A stretch of DNA of 34,295 nucleotides from Candidatus Nomurabacteria bacterium (GCA_023267375.1 JAHFNJ010000011.1:1-34295); one strand, 5' to 3'. Shown: positions 14,869-24,016, counted from the stretch's first letter. Made by a program: numbers and translations. The notes: generated by a model not told the origin, from the letters alone.

Positions 14869-15933
14869 TTATGCCGCAATTGCTAAATTCGCGTCAGATC
14901 TTCCCATGTTTCGCATGTGCCGATAGTGAGAAAGGAATGCCCCTCCCCAGTACTTGTAACTTTTGGATTTTATTCCATACAACGTACAGCCCTCCTGAAT
15001 TATTTTATTCAGGCCGCGGTAATGTCGTTCATGCACATGTGGCCAGAAATGATGCGACTGCTGCAGATGAAGTCCACCTAATGCTAACTCAAGAATAATG
15101 CTGTCTGCTCCAAAATTTGCAGTTGTCTCGATTTGGTGGATTCGATTGTTATTGTCGATGACTCCACTTTCGTCTGGAACTGGGTACGCAACATCTTCAC
15201 TCAAATGTGCCAATGGAAAGACAAAATTGAGCGTCAGTCCCAATCCAACATGCATACACAGAAAACCAAGTAGTGCGATTTTCCATTCCAGTAAATAAAA
15301 TGGAATGAAGAGATAGAGTAGGCAATACAGTGCTTTTCCTATCAACCACACAAAGTGTTCTCGCTGTGTCATCCCCGTGTTGCCCTTGAAGTATCTTCGG
15401 ATATCATTTACTAATATCACCAATGAAGAAATAGCATAGAGTGCATACATGTACCAGTGTTGATACTTATGAAACCATCGACGCTTTTGGCTTGGGCTTT
15501 GGCGTAAGAATGGCTCATTGTTTACATCATTGTCATGTCCATCTATGTTTGGATACGAATGATGTTCTTGGTTGTGGACGATATTCCATTGGAACATACT
15601 CCAGCCAACCAAGTCTGCGGTAAATGCTAATGTTTTATTTATCAGCGAATACGGCGAGTAGCTGCGGTGTGCTGCAGCATGCATTATGTTGAATCCTATG
15701 CCCCCCATCATTATTCCTCGTAGAAAGGAGAAAATGATTGCTGGCCACACTGCACTGACGAGTCCGCTTTTGTACACATACACAAACAGTATGACGATAA
15801 TGATCGACTTAATATGTGCTTGGGTATTAGCGAAACGTCCGCCGTTTAGAGCGATGTATGCATCGCCACGTTTTTTAATGTACGAAGCTGCTTCCGCATT
15901 CCGTAAATGGTTGAAAGTGATTTCTTTTTCCAT
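14869..15933 (-). CDS. Membrane fatty-acid desaturase
   Basis: Three His boxes: HAAAH, HNQEHH, QQSHH; multiple TM helices. Confidence 0.88.
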   Translation of the reverse strand: MEKEITFNHLRNAEAASYIKKRGDAYIALNGGRFANTQAHIKSIIIVILFVYVYKSGLVSAVWPAIIFSFLRGIMMGGIGFNIMHAAAHRSYSPYSLINKTLAFTADLVGWSMFQWNIVHNQEHHSYPNIDGHDNDVNNEPFLRQSPSQKRRWFHKYQHWYMYALYAISSLVILVNDIRRYFKGNTGMTQREHFVWLIGKALYCLLYLFIPFYLLEWKIALLGFLCMHVGLGLTLNFVFPLAHLSEDVAYPVPDESGVIDNNNRIHQIETTANFGADSIILELALGGLHLQQSHHFWPHVHERHYRGLNKIIQEGCTLYGIKSKSYKYWGGAFLSHYRHMRNMGRSDANLAIAA

Positions 15934-16010
15934 AACAGTAGTTTTTTATTTTAAAATTAACAGTTTTGTCTAATTATAAGGTTTCCTGCTGGAAAAGATA
16001 GGTATACATA

Positions 16011-16041
16011 ATAAAACCCCTCCGTCGAGGAGGGGTTTTAT
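16011..16041. terminator. Terminator
   Basis: ATAAAACCCCTCCGTCGAGGAGGGGTTTTAT. Confidence 0.85.
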
Positions 16042-16099
16042 GAGAACGTTTTAGATATTCTTCTCGCGCGACCTGCCTGCCGGTAGGCAGGGATGAATA

Positions 16100-16372
16100 T
16101 TACTTAACTGCATCCTTCAAAGCTTTTGCAGCGCGGAACTTAGGCACTTTCGTAGCCGCTACCTTTACTGCTTCACCTGTTTTTGGATTGCGAGCCATAC
16201 GTGCAGCACGCTGTTTTACTGAGAAGATACCAAGGCCTGCAATTGAAACTTCACCGCCTTTCTTCAAAGTGCTGACGATCGCATCAAGCAAACCAGCTAC
16301 GACTTCTTCTGCTTGCACTTTTGTGCCGCCGATTTTGCCGTGAACCCAATCAACCATATCTTGTTTATTCAT
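16100..16372 (-). CDS. HU-family DNA-binding protein
   Basis: MNKQDMVDWVHGKIGG...GLGIFSVKQRAARMARNPKTGEAVKVAATKVPKFRAAKALKDAVK; start at 16372 preferred. Confidence 0.95.
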   Translation of the reverse strand: MNKQDMVDWVHGKIGGTKVQAEEVVAGLLDAIVSTLKKGGEVSIAGLGIFSVKQRAARMARNPKTGEAVKVAATKVPKFRAAKALKDAVK

Positions 16373-16486
16373 ATTTATTAAAAAAATTGTGTTAGTGTTA
16401 ATGCTTCGACCATAGGCATTTAAGCCTTGTAAAACATACATTTAATTATACTCCCCCTCAAAAACAACGCAATAGAACACGTTCGC

Positions 16487-16576
16487 CCTGCACTTTTGAC
16501 AAGCACGAAAATTTACTGTTGAAAATTTTCTCTGTTCGGCGCCGTCGCGCCTCCCAAGGCTTGTCAAAAGTGCAGG
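16487..16576. repeat. 18-bp perfect inverted repeat enclosing two inner hairpins
   Basis: CCTGCACTTTTGACAAGC (16487-16504)/GCTTGTCAAAAGTGCAGG (16559-16576); inner GAAAATTT/AAATTTTC and GGCGC/GCGCC. Confidence 0.93.
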
Positions 16577-16621
16577 TTTCACTCTAATGAGCAGAGCCTG
16601 CTACTAGATTTTGTACTAAAA

Positions 16622-16650
16622 TTGACGCTCCTCTTTTATTTTAGTATTGT
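16622..16650 (+). promoter_or_regulatory. Candidate promoter of the agmatinase gene
   Basis: TTGACG, 17-nt spacer, TATTGT. Confidence 0.5.
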
Positions 16651-16671
16651 GGTAAGGTATTTTTCTGTAAA

Positions 16672-17733
16672 ATGAAAAAACTTTCCTATAAAGAAGAGAA
16701 AATTAAACACTTTGATCCCTCAGGGATGGCGCTTCCTTCTGATAATATTTACGGATTGCCTTTTACTACGGCCGAATCTGACCTCGTTATCATTCCGGTG
16801 CCGTGGGAAGTGACTGTTTCGTACAAAAAGGGGACAGCACAAGCCCCAGATCGCGTACGCGAAGCAGCGATGCAGGTAGATTTGTACAATCCTGATGCGC
16901 CAGATCTATGGAAAATGGGTATTTCGCTTGAGCCAGTATCAAAAAAATGGGCATCGGCAAATAAAAAATTGCGTGCGAAGGCAGAAAAGTACCTTGATGC
17001 GCTTGCGGCTGGTGAAAATATAGACAAAAAACCACTATTGAAGAAAAATTTAGCAGAAATAAATGCTGAATGTCGAAAATTGCATACTTGGGTGAAGGAG
17101 GAAGTATTGCACTTCATTGAAGAAGGGAAAATGGTAGCGCTTTTAGGCGGCGAGCATTCGACAGCGCTTGGCATGATTGAAGCGCTTGCTGTGAAAAACA
17201 AAGAGTTTGGTATTCTCCAGATCGATGCGCATCATGATTTGCGCAATGCCTATGAAGGATTTACTTATTCGCATGCATCGATTATGTACAATGCACTCCA
17301 GTTGCCACAGGTGAAGAAGCTAACAGCAGTTGGGATTCGCGATTATGGCGAAAACGAAGCGAGTTTAGTGAAACATTCTCGTGGACGCATCAGTGCTTTT
17401 TATGATAAAGATATGGCGCGCGATATGAATGAGGGCGTGCAGTGGAAGAAAATCTGCAAAGATATCGTGGCGACCTTACCTGAGAAAGTATATATTAGTT
17501 TTGATATCGACGGTCTTGATCCCAAAAATTGTCCAAACACTGGCACGCCAGTTGTTGGTGGACTTGAATATGAACAAGCGCTTTATCTTATAGAAGCAGT
17601 CATCGATTCTGGTAAAAAAATAATCGGCTTTGATTTAAATGAAGTAGGGGATGGCGAATGGGATGCGAATGTTGGCGCGCGTCTACTCTATCGACTCTCC
17701 GCCCTTTTTGCGAAATCTGCTGGAAAAGTTTAG
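16672..17733 (+). CDS. speB: Agmatinase / ureohydrolase family
   Basis: GGEHST, IDAHHDLR, SFDIDGLDP metal-binding motifs of arginase/agmatinase. Confidence 0.88.
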   Translation: MKKLSYKEEKIKHFDPSGMALPSDNIYGLPFTTAESDLVIIPVPWEVTVSYKKGTAQAPDRVREAAMQVDLYNPDAPDLWKMGISLEPVSKKWASANKKLRAKAEKYLDALAAGENIDKKPLLKKNLAEINAECRKLHTWVKEEVLHFIEEGKMVALLGGEHSTALGMIEALAVKNKEFGILQIDAHHDLRNAYEGFTYSHASIMYNALQLPQVKKLTAVGIRDYGENEASLVKHSRGRISAFYDKDMARDMNEGVQWKKICKDIVATLPEKVYISFDIDGLDPKNCPNTGTPVVGGLEYEQALYLIEAVIDSGKKIIGFDLNEVGDGEWDANVGARLLYRLSALFAKSAGKV

Positions 17734-17742
17734 AATACTTAG

Positions 17743-18867
17743 ATGTCACACGAAAAAATTGCAAAATTGAGTAAGGGTTTGAAGGAAAAGATTGTGCTCG
17801 GGGAGCGGATGTACCGTCCGAATTCAAAAACGCCGATTACGAATTGGTTGGTTGCTAATAAACGTCACTGTAACGGCGGGAAGACAATTGATGCCGGACT
17901 TTGGCTCAAGGAGCATACCGCAAAAGGCGGAAAAATATTCCTGACCATGTCAGGTGCTGGTTCATCGTTCCAGCAGGGTATTGTGATCAGTGATTTAATC
18001 CGCGCTGGCAAAATTGCTGCTATCTCTGTGACTGGTGCAAACATGGAGGAGAGCTTGTATCGTCTTGTGGCCAATGGCGACTATGCATACATTCCGGATT
18101 ATGTGGAACTGACACGTCACGAAGAAAAAGAACTTGATCGTGCTGGACTTCGCCGCATCACCGACACCTTTTTGCCTGAAGATGAATCAACACGTCTCAT
18201 TTTGCCACTTCTTGAAAAACTTTGGCGCGATGCGGAGGCGCAGGGGGAGTCACGATTGTGGCATGAATACTTCTTTGAGCTTTTTGAAAAGAAGCTACTC
18301 GACAAGATCTTGAAAGCAAAAAAGGCAGGAAAGCTCGAAGAGTGCTGGCTCTATCAAGCATGGAAGCACAACATTCCCGTGTATGTGCCAGGTTGGGAAG
18401 ATTCAACGATGGGAAATATTTTCACGTACTATACATATGATGGCGACCACAAGTTTCTTGGGAAATATAAACAAGCAAAACCAATCAGCGCTTCAGTGGT
18501 GAAACCAAACTATGCCTACATGCAGCACATTTCTGAATGGTACATGGATGTGACAAAAAAACATGGATTGGCATTCTTGCAGCTTGGCGGGGGAATCGCA
18601 GCAGATTTTCCAATCTGCGTTGTGCCCCACTTGAAGAAAGACTATCTTGCTGATGAGACTGAAGAGAAGCAGGACAAAATGATTCCACCATGGGCAGGCT
18701 TCATTGAAATCCATTCTTCACCAATGAGCTTCGGTTCGTACTCGGGCGCAGGTTTTAAAGAAAAAATCACCTGGAGCAAGCTCGCCACTGATGCCTTCGG
18801 CATTCAGATCTTCGGTGACTACACCGAGCATTTCCCCGATATCGCGGCCATCGTGTTAGGTAAGTAA
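17743..18867 (+). CDS. Deoxyhypusine synthase-like protein (probable polyamine enzyme)
   Basis: LTMSGAGSSFQQGIVISDLIRAG, VTGANMEESLYRL, FLQLGGGIAADF, GSYSGAGFKEKITWSKL (matches the DHS C-terminal active-site region with Lys). Confidence 0.87.
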   Translation: MSHEKIAKLSKGLKEKIVLGERMYRPNSKTPITNWLVANKRHCNGGKTIDAGLWLKEHTAKGGKIFLTMSGAGSSFQQGIVISDLIRAGKIAAISVTGANMEESLYRLVANGDYAYIPDYVELTRHEEKELDRAGLRRITDTFLPEDESTRLILPLLEKLWRDAEAQGESRLWHEYFFELFEKKLLDKILKAKKAGKLEECWLYQAWKHNIPVYVPGWEDSTMGNIFTYYTYDGDHKFLGKYKQAKPISASVVKPNYAYMQHISEWYMDVTKKHGLAFLQLGGGIAADFPICVVPHLKKDYLADETEEKQDKMIPPWAGFIEIHSSPMSFGSYSGAGFKEKITWSKLATDAFGIQIFGDYTEHFPDIAAIVLGK

Positions 18868-18905
18868 AATAAAACCCTCGAGTCCTCGAGGGTTTTATTT
18901 TACTT
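18862..18905. terminator. 21-bp perfect palindromic terminator overlapping the DHS-like stop codon
   Basis: AAGTAAAATAAAACCCTCGAG TC CTCGAGGGTTTTATTTTACTT. Confidence 0.9.
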
Positions 18906-18964
18906 GATAAAGCACACCCTTTCTGGTAGTTTAAGTAGAAATCAAACTATAAATCTATTTAGTC

Positions 18965-19297
18965 ATGGAAGCTACAGATAGACTTGCTATTTTAAATGGG
19001 AATGATCAGTCCCTACTTGTAAACCTTATCGGCTCAGAGCTTTCAGTGAGATATAAAATAAATTTCACTTATCGCAATAGAGATAATCAAAACTCTGTAT
19101 GTTGCGGGAAACATCCTACATGCAGTGGTTGCCACCTGATTGAAGTTGATCCAAATACCTCAATCATTATACGTGAAGTATCCACGAATGACGGTATTAG
19201 TTTTACTGTAACAATTGGTGATCGGGATCTCATCTTTAGTCTTAATCGCCTCAAGACAGAACTTAATCATTGGAAACATTTTGTTTTTAAAGATTGA
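18965..19297 (+). CDS. Hypothetical small protein with a Cys cluster
   Basis: VCCGKHPTCSGCHLIEV; terminator downstream. Confidence 0.6.
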   Translation: MEATDRLAILNGNDQSLLVNLIGSELSVRYKINFTYRNRDNQNSVCCGKHPTCSGCHLIEVDPNTSIIIREVSTNDGISFTVTIGDRDLIFSLNRLKTELNHWKHFVFKD

Positions 19298-19315
19298 TTA
19301 TTTCTGAGCACAATT

Positions 19316-19357
19316 TAAAAAGCCCTGTAACATTGAAATGTTACAGGGCTTTTTATT
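19316..19357. terminator. Terminator
   Basis: AAAAAGCCCTGTAACATTGAAATGTTACAGGGCTTTTT. Confidence 0.85.
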
Positions 19358-19361
19358 TTTT

Positions 19362-20123
19362 CTAATCTAAGTTCGGTGCTGGCAATGCATTCCACATTAT
19401 TTCAAACAGTTGCCGGTGCATTTCGATAATGGATTTATTTTCAAGACTCACCGCAGAGAGTGGTTCGTCGAGACTGAAGATGGTTACTTTTTGCGGTACG
19501 ATCATGACATCTACCGCGAGTTCTGAACCTTTTGGAAGTACTCGAATCTCGTGGTTGAATTGCTTTGCAAACTTCTGCATGTAGCGGGCTTGCTCATTGT
19601 CAGTGACGATGAGCCGCGCATTTTTTATCGCTTTCACTCTTTTCTTAAAAAAATCCTCGAAATACTCACGGTCCATGTCGAAAAATTTCTGCATATCTCC
19701 CATGACAAGATAGTAGTCATTTGGTCGCATTGGTTCCAAAATCGTATCGTAAATAGTTTTGATTGATTCGAGTCCTTCGTAGTAGCGGAGCGTGCTTTCT
19801 TTTCCTTTCAAATTGTAGAGTGCTGTGAATTGGGGAAGTACGCGCGCCAGGGCATTTTTTCGCGTGTCTAAAATAGATTCAAGCTTGTCCGGATGTTCAG
19901 CAACAAACAGTTGCTTCAGTCCATGGAGTTCAATATGCATTAAACCCTTTCGTTTCAAGGCCTCGACGACGGAGTAGACCGTAGTGCGGCGCAGTTCGGC
20001 TGCCTTGGCAATGTTCAAGACGGTGGTCGGCCCCAGGGAAAGGCTTGCCAGGTACACGGTAGCCTCATTCTCGGTGAGACCTAAATCTATCAATATTTGT
20101 TCTAATTGCTCGTTTTTTGCCAT
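19362..20123 (-). CDS. TrmB-family transcriptional regulator
   Basis: LGLTENEATVYLASLSLGPTTVLNIAKAAELRRTTVYSVVEALKRKGL winged HTH typical of TrmB. Confidence 0.85.
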   Translation of the reverse strand: MAKNEQLEQILIDLGLTENEATVYLASLSLGPTTVLNIAKAAELRRTTVYSVVEALKRKGLMHIELHGLKQLFVAEHPDKLESILDTRKNALARVLPQFTALYNLKGKESTLRYYEGLESIKTIYDTILEPMRPNDYYLVMGDMQKFFDMDREYFEDFFKKRVKAIKNARLIVTDNEQARYMQKFAKQFNHEIRVLPKGSELAVDVMIVPQKVTIFSLDEPLSAVSLENKSIIEMHRQLFEIMWNALPAPNLD

Positions 20124-20204
20124 AAATGTCGAATAAAAAAGACAACATGTTTATCATATAAAACAAAGATAAAATAGTCAAATTTAGGTATATGTCCGAC
20201 AAAT

Positions 20205-20233
20205 ATGACATGTATTGACTTTACGCGTATACT
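20205..20233 (+). promoter_or_regulatory. Candidate promoter for the gene at 20287
   Basis: ATGACA, 17-nt spacer, TATACT. Confidence 0.5.
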
Positions 20234-20286
20234 ATTGGCAAATATAAATGTTCAATCAAATTCTAAACCTTATAAATCTACTGACT

Positions 20287-20766
20287 ATGAAAAAGATCCT
20301 GTTTGTTATCGCCATACTTATGGCTCACGTCGCAGTTGCGCAAGACACTGCAAGCTCTAAGAAGTTTATTCAGAAAATCATGGGCGGAGCCATCCTCGCT
20401 CATAGCGCAAGTACTTCGTTCGAGAAGAAAAAAGAACCCTTTGCCTTGGGTCAAAATTTGTTTGTGAATGTTCTAGCTATCACGCCAAAAACATTCCACA
20501 ACATTTTTTACACCTTTGCGGGGAACAATCTGGTATTGCTCAATGGGTACTTCCTTCCGAATGACTGGGATACTTATCTCGCTTACTCGAAAAGTCTATC
20601 CTCAAGTGGAAACTATCTGGGAGTGGGGATAGAGAAGATGGTGAAAGTATCTGGCGGCGTCAACATTTTTCTTTTCGGAGAAGTCGGTACAGGTTTTAAA
20701 GGGAAAGAATCATTGACGTTCGGGTTTCTCCTCTCGGCTCAGAATAAGATCTGGCAGAGAAAGTAA
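20287..20766 (+). CDS. Secreted hypothetical protein
   Basis: Signal peptide MKKILFVIAILMAHVAVAQ; start at 20287 preferred over the track start. Confidence 0.65.
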   Translation: MKKILFVIAILMAHVAVAQDTASSKKFIQKIMGGAILAHSASTSFEKKKEPFALGQNLFVNVLAITPKTFHNIFYTFAGNNLVLLNGYFLPNDWDTYLAYSKSLSSSGNYLGVGIEKMVKVSGGVNIFLFGEVGTGFKGKESLTFGFLLSAQNKIWQRK

Positions 20767-20835
20767 TTTACTGGGCTCATTTGCAAAGATGAGCTCAGTA
20801 TTAGTTTAAATGTAAATTATAAAAAAATAACCATT

Positions 20836-21102
20836 ATGAAAGAATTATTTTTATTGATTGCGCCATACAGTACTTTCTTTTTTTTAACGACATTTATACC
20901 AGAAATTGTCAGAAATTTCAGGAAAAAAATTTATGCGAGTGGCACGCTGCTTTCCTGGATATTACGTTTGATAATCTGTGTAATATTTGGAATTTATAGT
21001 TTGATGATAAAGGAAGATGTTGTCGGGGTAGTGCATATTGTTGCTGCTATTCTTGTCTCGATAATTATTTTTCAATGGTTCAGATATAAGCATGCAAAAT
21101 AA
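20836..21102 (+). CDS. SemiSWEET/PQ-loop-like three-TM protein
   Basis: 88 aa; TTFIPEIVRNFRKKIYASGTLLSWILRLIICVIFGIYSLMIKEDVVGVVHIVAAILVSIIIFQ matches the SemiSWEET layout. Confidence 0.6.
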   Translation: MKELFLLIAPYSTFFFLTTFIPEIVRNFRKKIYASGTLLSWILRLIICVIFGIYSLMIKEDVVGVVHIVAAILVSIIIFQWFRYKHAK

Positions 21103-21135
21103 TAAAACCCCCTAGGTCTTGCCTAGGGGGTTTTA
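21103..21135. terminator. Terminator
   Basis: AATAAAACCCCCTAGGTCTTGCCTAGGGGGTTTTA. Confidence 0.85.
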
Positions 21136-21166
21136 CGTTACACGGTATAAGTTATGCGCTGCGTGA

Positions 21167-22693
21167 TTATCTCGCGTATTCGATAACTCGGGTTTCGCGG
21201 ATAATTGTTACTTTGATTTCACCCGGGTACTTCAATTCTGATTCAATCTTACCGGCGATTTCGCGGGCCATATCTTTTGCTTCAAGGTCAGATACTTTTT
21301 CGGGGGTAACAAAGATTCGGATTTCACGACCAGCTTGGAGAGCGTATGATTTCTCGACACCACCAAAACTGTTCACAAGTGCTTCGAGTTCAGCGAGGCG
21401 TTTCAAATAGTTTTCGACTGAATCGCGACGAGCACCAGGCCTGCCACCTGAGATAGAGTCTGCTGTCTGCACAATGACTGCTTCAACAGATTCATACGGA
21501 TAATCTTCATGGTGCGACTTCATCGCAGTAATGATGCGTGGATCAGCGTTGAACTTTTGGAGAATACGAATACCGATTTCAATGTGCGTACCTTGTACTT
21601 CGTGGTCGAGCGCTTTGCCGATGTCGTGGACGAGTGCGCCAGCTTTTGCGATCTGCACATCAGCACCGAGTTCTTCAGCGAGCATACCGGCAATGTGTGC
21701 CATTTCAATTGAGTGCTGCAGCACATTTTGTCCATAACTCGTACGGAAGTAGAGGCGGCCGATGATTGCGATGATACGTGGATCGAAGTTGAAAATGCCA
21801 CATTCGTACACTGCCTGATCTCCTTTTTCTTTGATGATTTTATTGATATCTTCTTTTGCTTTCTCAACAGTCTCTTCAATTTTTGCTGGCTGAATACGGC
21901 CATCCAAAATGAGATTCTCAAGTGCCAAGCGGGCGATCTGGCGACGGATTGGATCAAATGACGAAATGATGATCATTCCTGGTGTGTCGTCCACAATGAG
22001 TTCGACTCCAGCGGCACGTTCGAAGGCGCGAATGTTTCGGCCTTCTTTACCGATAACCTTACCTTTGATTTCATCATTTGGAATAACCACGTTTGTGGTC
22101 ATGAGTTCCGCTGCAGTTGATGATGCCAAACGCTGAATAGTCGTTGCCAAAATATCTTTGGCACGACGATCAAGCTTTTCTTCATTATTGTTTTCAAGCT
22201 TCTGAATACGGACCAAGAAATCTTCTTCGTACTCTTTTTCAATCGAAGCCATCAACGTTTCTTTCGCTTCTTCTTTTGAAAGACCAGCGACTTTTTCAAG
22301 TGCGACGTGCTTCTCTTTTTCGAGATTGTCGGCCTTCTCCTTAATCTTCTTTATTTCTTCGATCTTGAGCTTGATATTCTCTACCTCTTTGTCGATTTCA
22401 ACCTGCCGTGCGTCCAAGAGTTCTTCTTTCTTAATGAGACGCAGTTCGGTTTTCTTATAATCTTCTTGTTTCTTCTTTTCTTCTTCGCGGATCTCCTCAT
22501 TCTTTTCTTCCGCTTTCTTACGCACTTCTTCACGGATACGCTCAGCTTCTTCGCGAGCGGCGATCATCATTTGTTTTATCTCGAGCTCCATAGAGCCGCG
22601 CTTTCCTTGCGAAATGATGATACGCAAGTAGTAGCCGACACCAGCACCGGCAAGTAATGCGGCGATGGCGACGAGGATTGCTGTTAAACTCAT
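21167..22693 (-). CDS. rny: Ribonuclease Y
   Basis: N-terminal TM, coiled coil, KH (GKVIGKEGRNIRAFE), HD (AGALVHDIGKALDHE). Confidence 0.96.
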   Translation of the reverse strand: MSLTAILVAIAALLAGAGVGYYLRIIISQGKRGSMELEIKQMMIAAREEAERIREEVRKKAEEKNEEIREEEKKKQEDYKKTELRLIKKEELLDARQVEIDKEVENIKLKIEEIKKIKEKADNLEKEKHVALEKVAGLSKEEAKETLMASIEKEYEEDFLVRIQKLENNNEEKLDRRAKDILATTIQRLASSTAAELMTTNVVIPNDEIKGKVIGKEGRNIRAFERAAGVELIVDDTPGMIIISSFDPIRRQIARLALENLILDGRIQPAKIEETVEKAKEDINKIIKEKGDQAVYECGIFNFDPRIIAIIGRLYFRTSYGQNVLQHSIEMAHIAGMLAEELGADVQIAKAGALVHDIGKALDHEVQGTHIEIGIRILQKFNADPRIITAMKSHHEDYPYESVEAVIVQTADSISGGRPGARRDSVENYLKRLAELEALVNSFGGVEKSYALQAGREIRIFVTPEKVSDLEAKDMAREIAGKIESELKYPGEIKVTIIRETRVIEYAR

Positions 22694-22915
22694 AAGCGAT
22701 GTGCTCGCTTAAAAAATAGGGGACATCATTTCACACGCAAACGAGCCATACGCGTTTCGCGCAGGGCAGTGGGTCTTCAAATTTGGAAATAATGCTTGTT
22801 TCACGGTCTATTTTCTAAGTAAGTATCTAAATTACTAAATAAATATCGATACGCTCATACTACCAGAGGAAATGGAGTTTGACAATTGTTTGTTGCGAAA
22901 GCAAAGAATAGTTTA

Positions 22916-22944
22916 TTGACATTAATCTATATTAATGTTATTTA
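22916..22944 (+). promoter_or_regulatory. Candidate promoter with an operator-like palindrome in the spacer
   Basis: TTGACA, 17-nt spacer, TATTTA; ACATTAATCTATATTAATGT at 22919-22938. Confidence 0.5.
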
Positions 22945-22982
22945 TTAAATAAATAAACGTTTAACGCTTAAATCTATTCTTT

Positions 22983-23240
22983 ATGAAAAAAATGTATCTT
23001 ATGCTCTTTAGCATACTCCTCATTGGTGCATGCACCCATGAAAAAAAGTATACCCAAGCAGAAGTTGACGCTATTGTTAAAGCAAAAGTTGATTCTGCTA
23101 TTGACGCGACTATTACTGAGATGAATGAAATACCAGACCCTTCAGATAGTGCTTTAAACAGCAGTGGAACCTTCTTTCATTCAAAGCAGAGAGACATGGA
23201 GCTTCCTCCAGACATGTTTGCCGGTCAGAAGACACAATAA
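22983..23240 (+). CDS. Small lipoprotein
   Basis: MKKMYLMLFSILLIGACTHEKKYT lipobox. Confidence 0.65.
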   Translation: MKKMYLMLFSILLIGACTHEKKYTQAEVDAIVKAKVDSAIDATITEMNEIPDPSDSALNSSGTFFHSKQRDMELPPDMFAGQKTQ

Positions 23241-23262
23241 TTTGAGAAATACATCTCTAAAC

Positions 23263-23293
23263 AAAAAAAGTCCCGCAGTGCGGGACTTTTTCT
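23263..23293. terminator. Terminator
   Basis: AAAAAAGTCCCGCAGTGCGGGACTTTTTC. Confidence 0.85.
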
Positions 23294-23304
23294 TTTGCAC
23301 TCAA

Positions 23305-23901
23305 TTATTTTCCGTTTTTACCTTTTACCATCACTTCGTCGATAAGGCCGTATTTTTTGGATTCTTCGGCGCTCATGTAGTAGTCACGGTCGGAGTCTTT
23401 TTCAATCTGGGATTCGGTTTTGCCGGTATTCTTGGCGAGAATTTTATTGAGTTTCTCTTTAGTCTTTAAGATGTGCTTCGCAACGATTTCGATATCAGAT
23501 GCTTGTCCTTCCGCTCCGCCCATGACTTGGTGAATCATGACTTCAGCATTTGGGAGCGCGAAACGTTTTCCTTTTGCTCCGGAGGAGAGGAGTACTGCCG
23601 CTGCTGAAGCAGCGATGCCGATGCAGACAGTGCGGACGTCTGGTTTCACATGGTTCATAGTGTCAAAGATTGCCATGGCAGACGTGACTGAACCGCCTGG
23701 AGAGTTTATGTAGATTGAGATATCTTTCTTTGGATCTTCAGATTCCAAGAAAAGGAGCTGGGCAATGACAATGTTTGCGGTAGTGTCATCAATTGGTCCG
23801 CCCAAAAAGATAATGCGCTCACGCAAGAGGCGCGAGTAAATGTCATAAGCGCGTTCGCCAAATTGTGATTTTTCTATAACAGTTGGGATTAAGTAACTCA
23901 T
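23305..23901 (-). CDS. clpP: ATP-dependent Clp protease proteolytic subunit
   Basis: [58 protein letters not shown]. Confidence 0.97.
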   Translation of the reverse strand: MSYLIPTVIEKSQFGERAYDIYSRLLRERIIFLGGPIDDTTANIVIAQLLFLESEDPKKDISIYINSPGGSVTSAMAIFDTMNHVKPDVRTVCIGIAASAAAVLLSSGAKGKRFALPNAEVMIHQVMGGAEGQASDIEIVAKHILKTKEKLNKILAKNTGKTESQIEKDSDRDYYMSAEESKKYGLIDEVMVKGKNGK

Positions 23902-24016
23902 AGTTTTTAAGTTATTTACTAGTAAATACTTACGGCTCCCATAGTAGCATAAAGCACATTCGTATGCTATTCTGGCAAAAAATCATTTGTTTTTAACCAT
24001 TTAAATATAACTCCCT

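Noticed and set aside
16061-16092. CCTGCCTGCCGGTAGGCAGG palindrome
   Set aside because: Short GC-rich intergenic palindrome; probably a dispersed simple repeat, with no second copy confirmed in this window.
21213-22657. ORFs on the + strand inside rny
   Set aside because: Antisense shadows of the rny coding frame.
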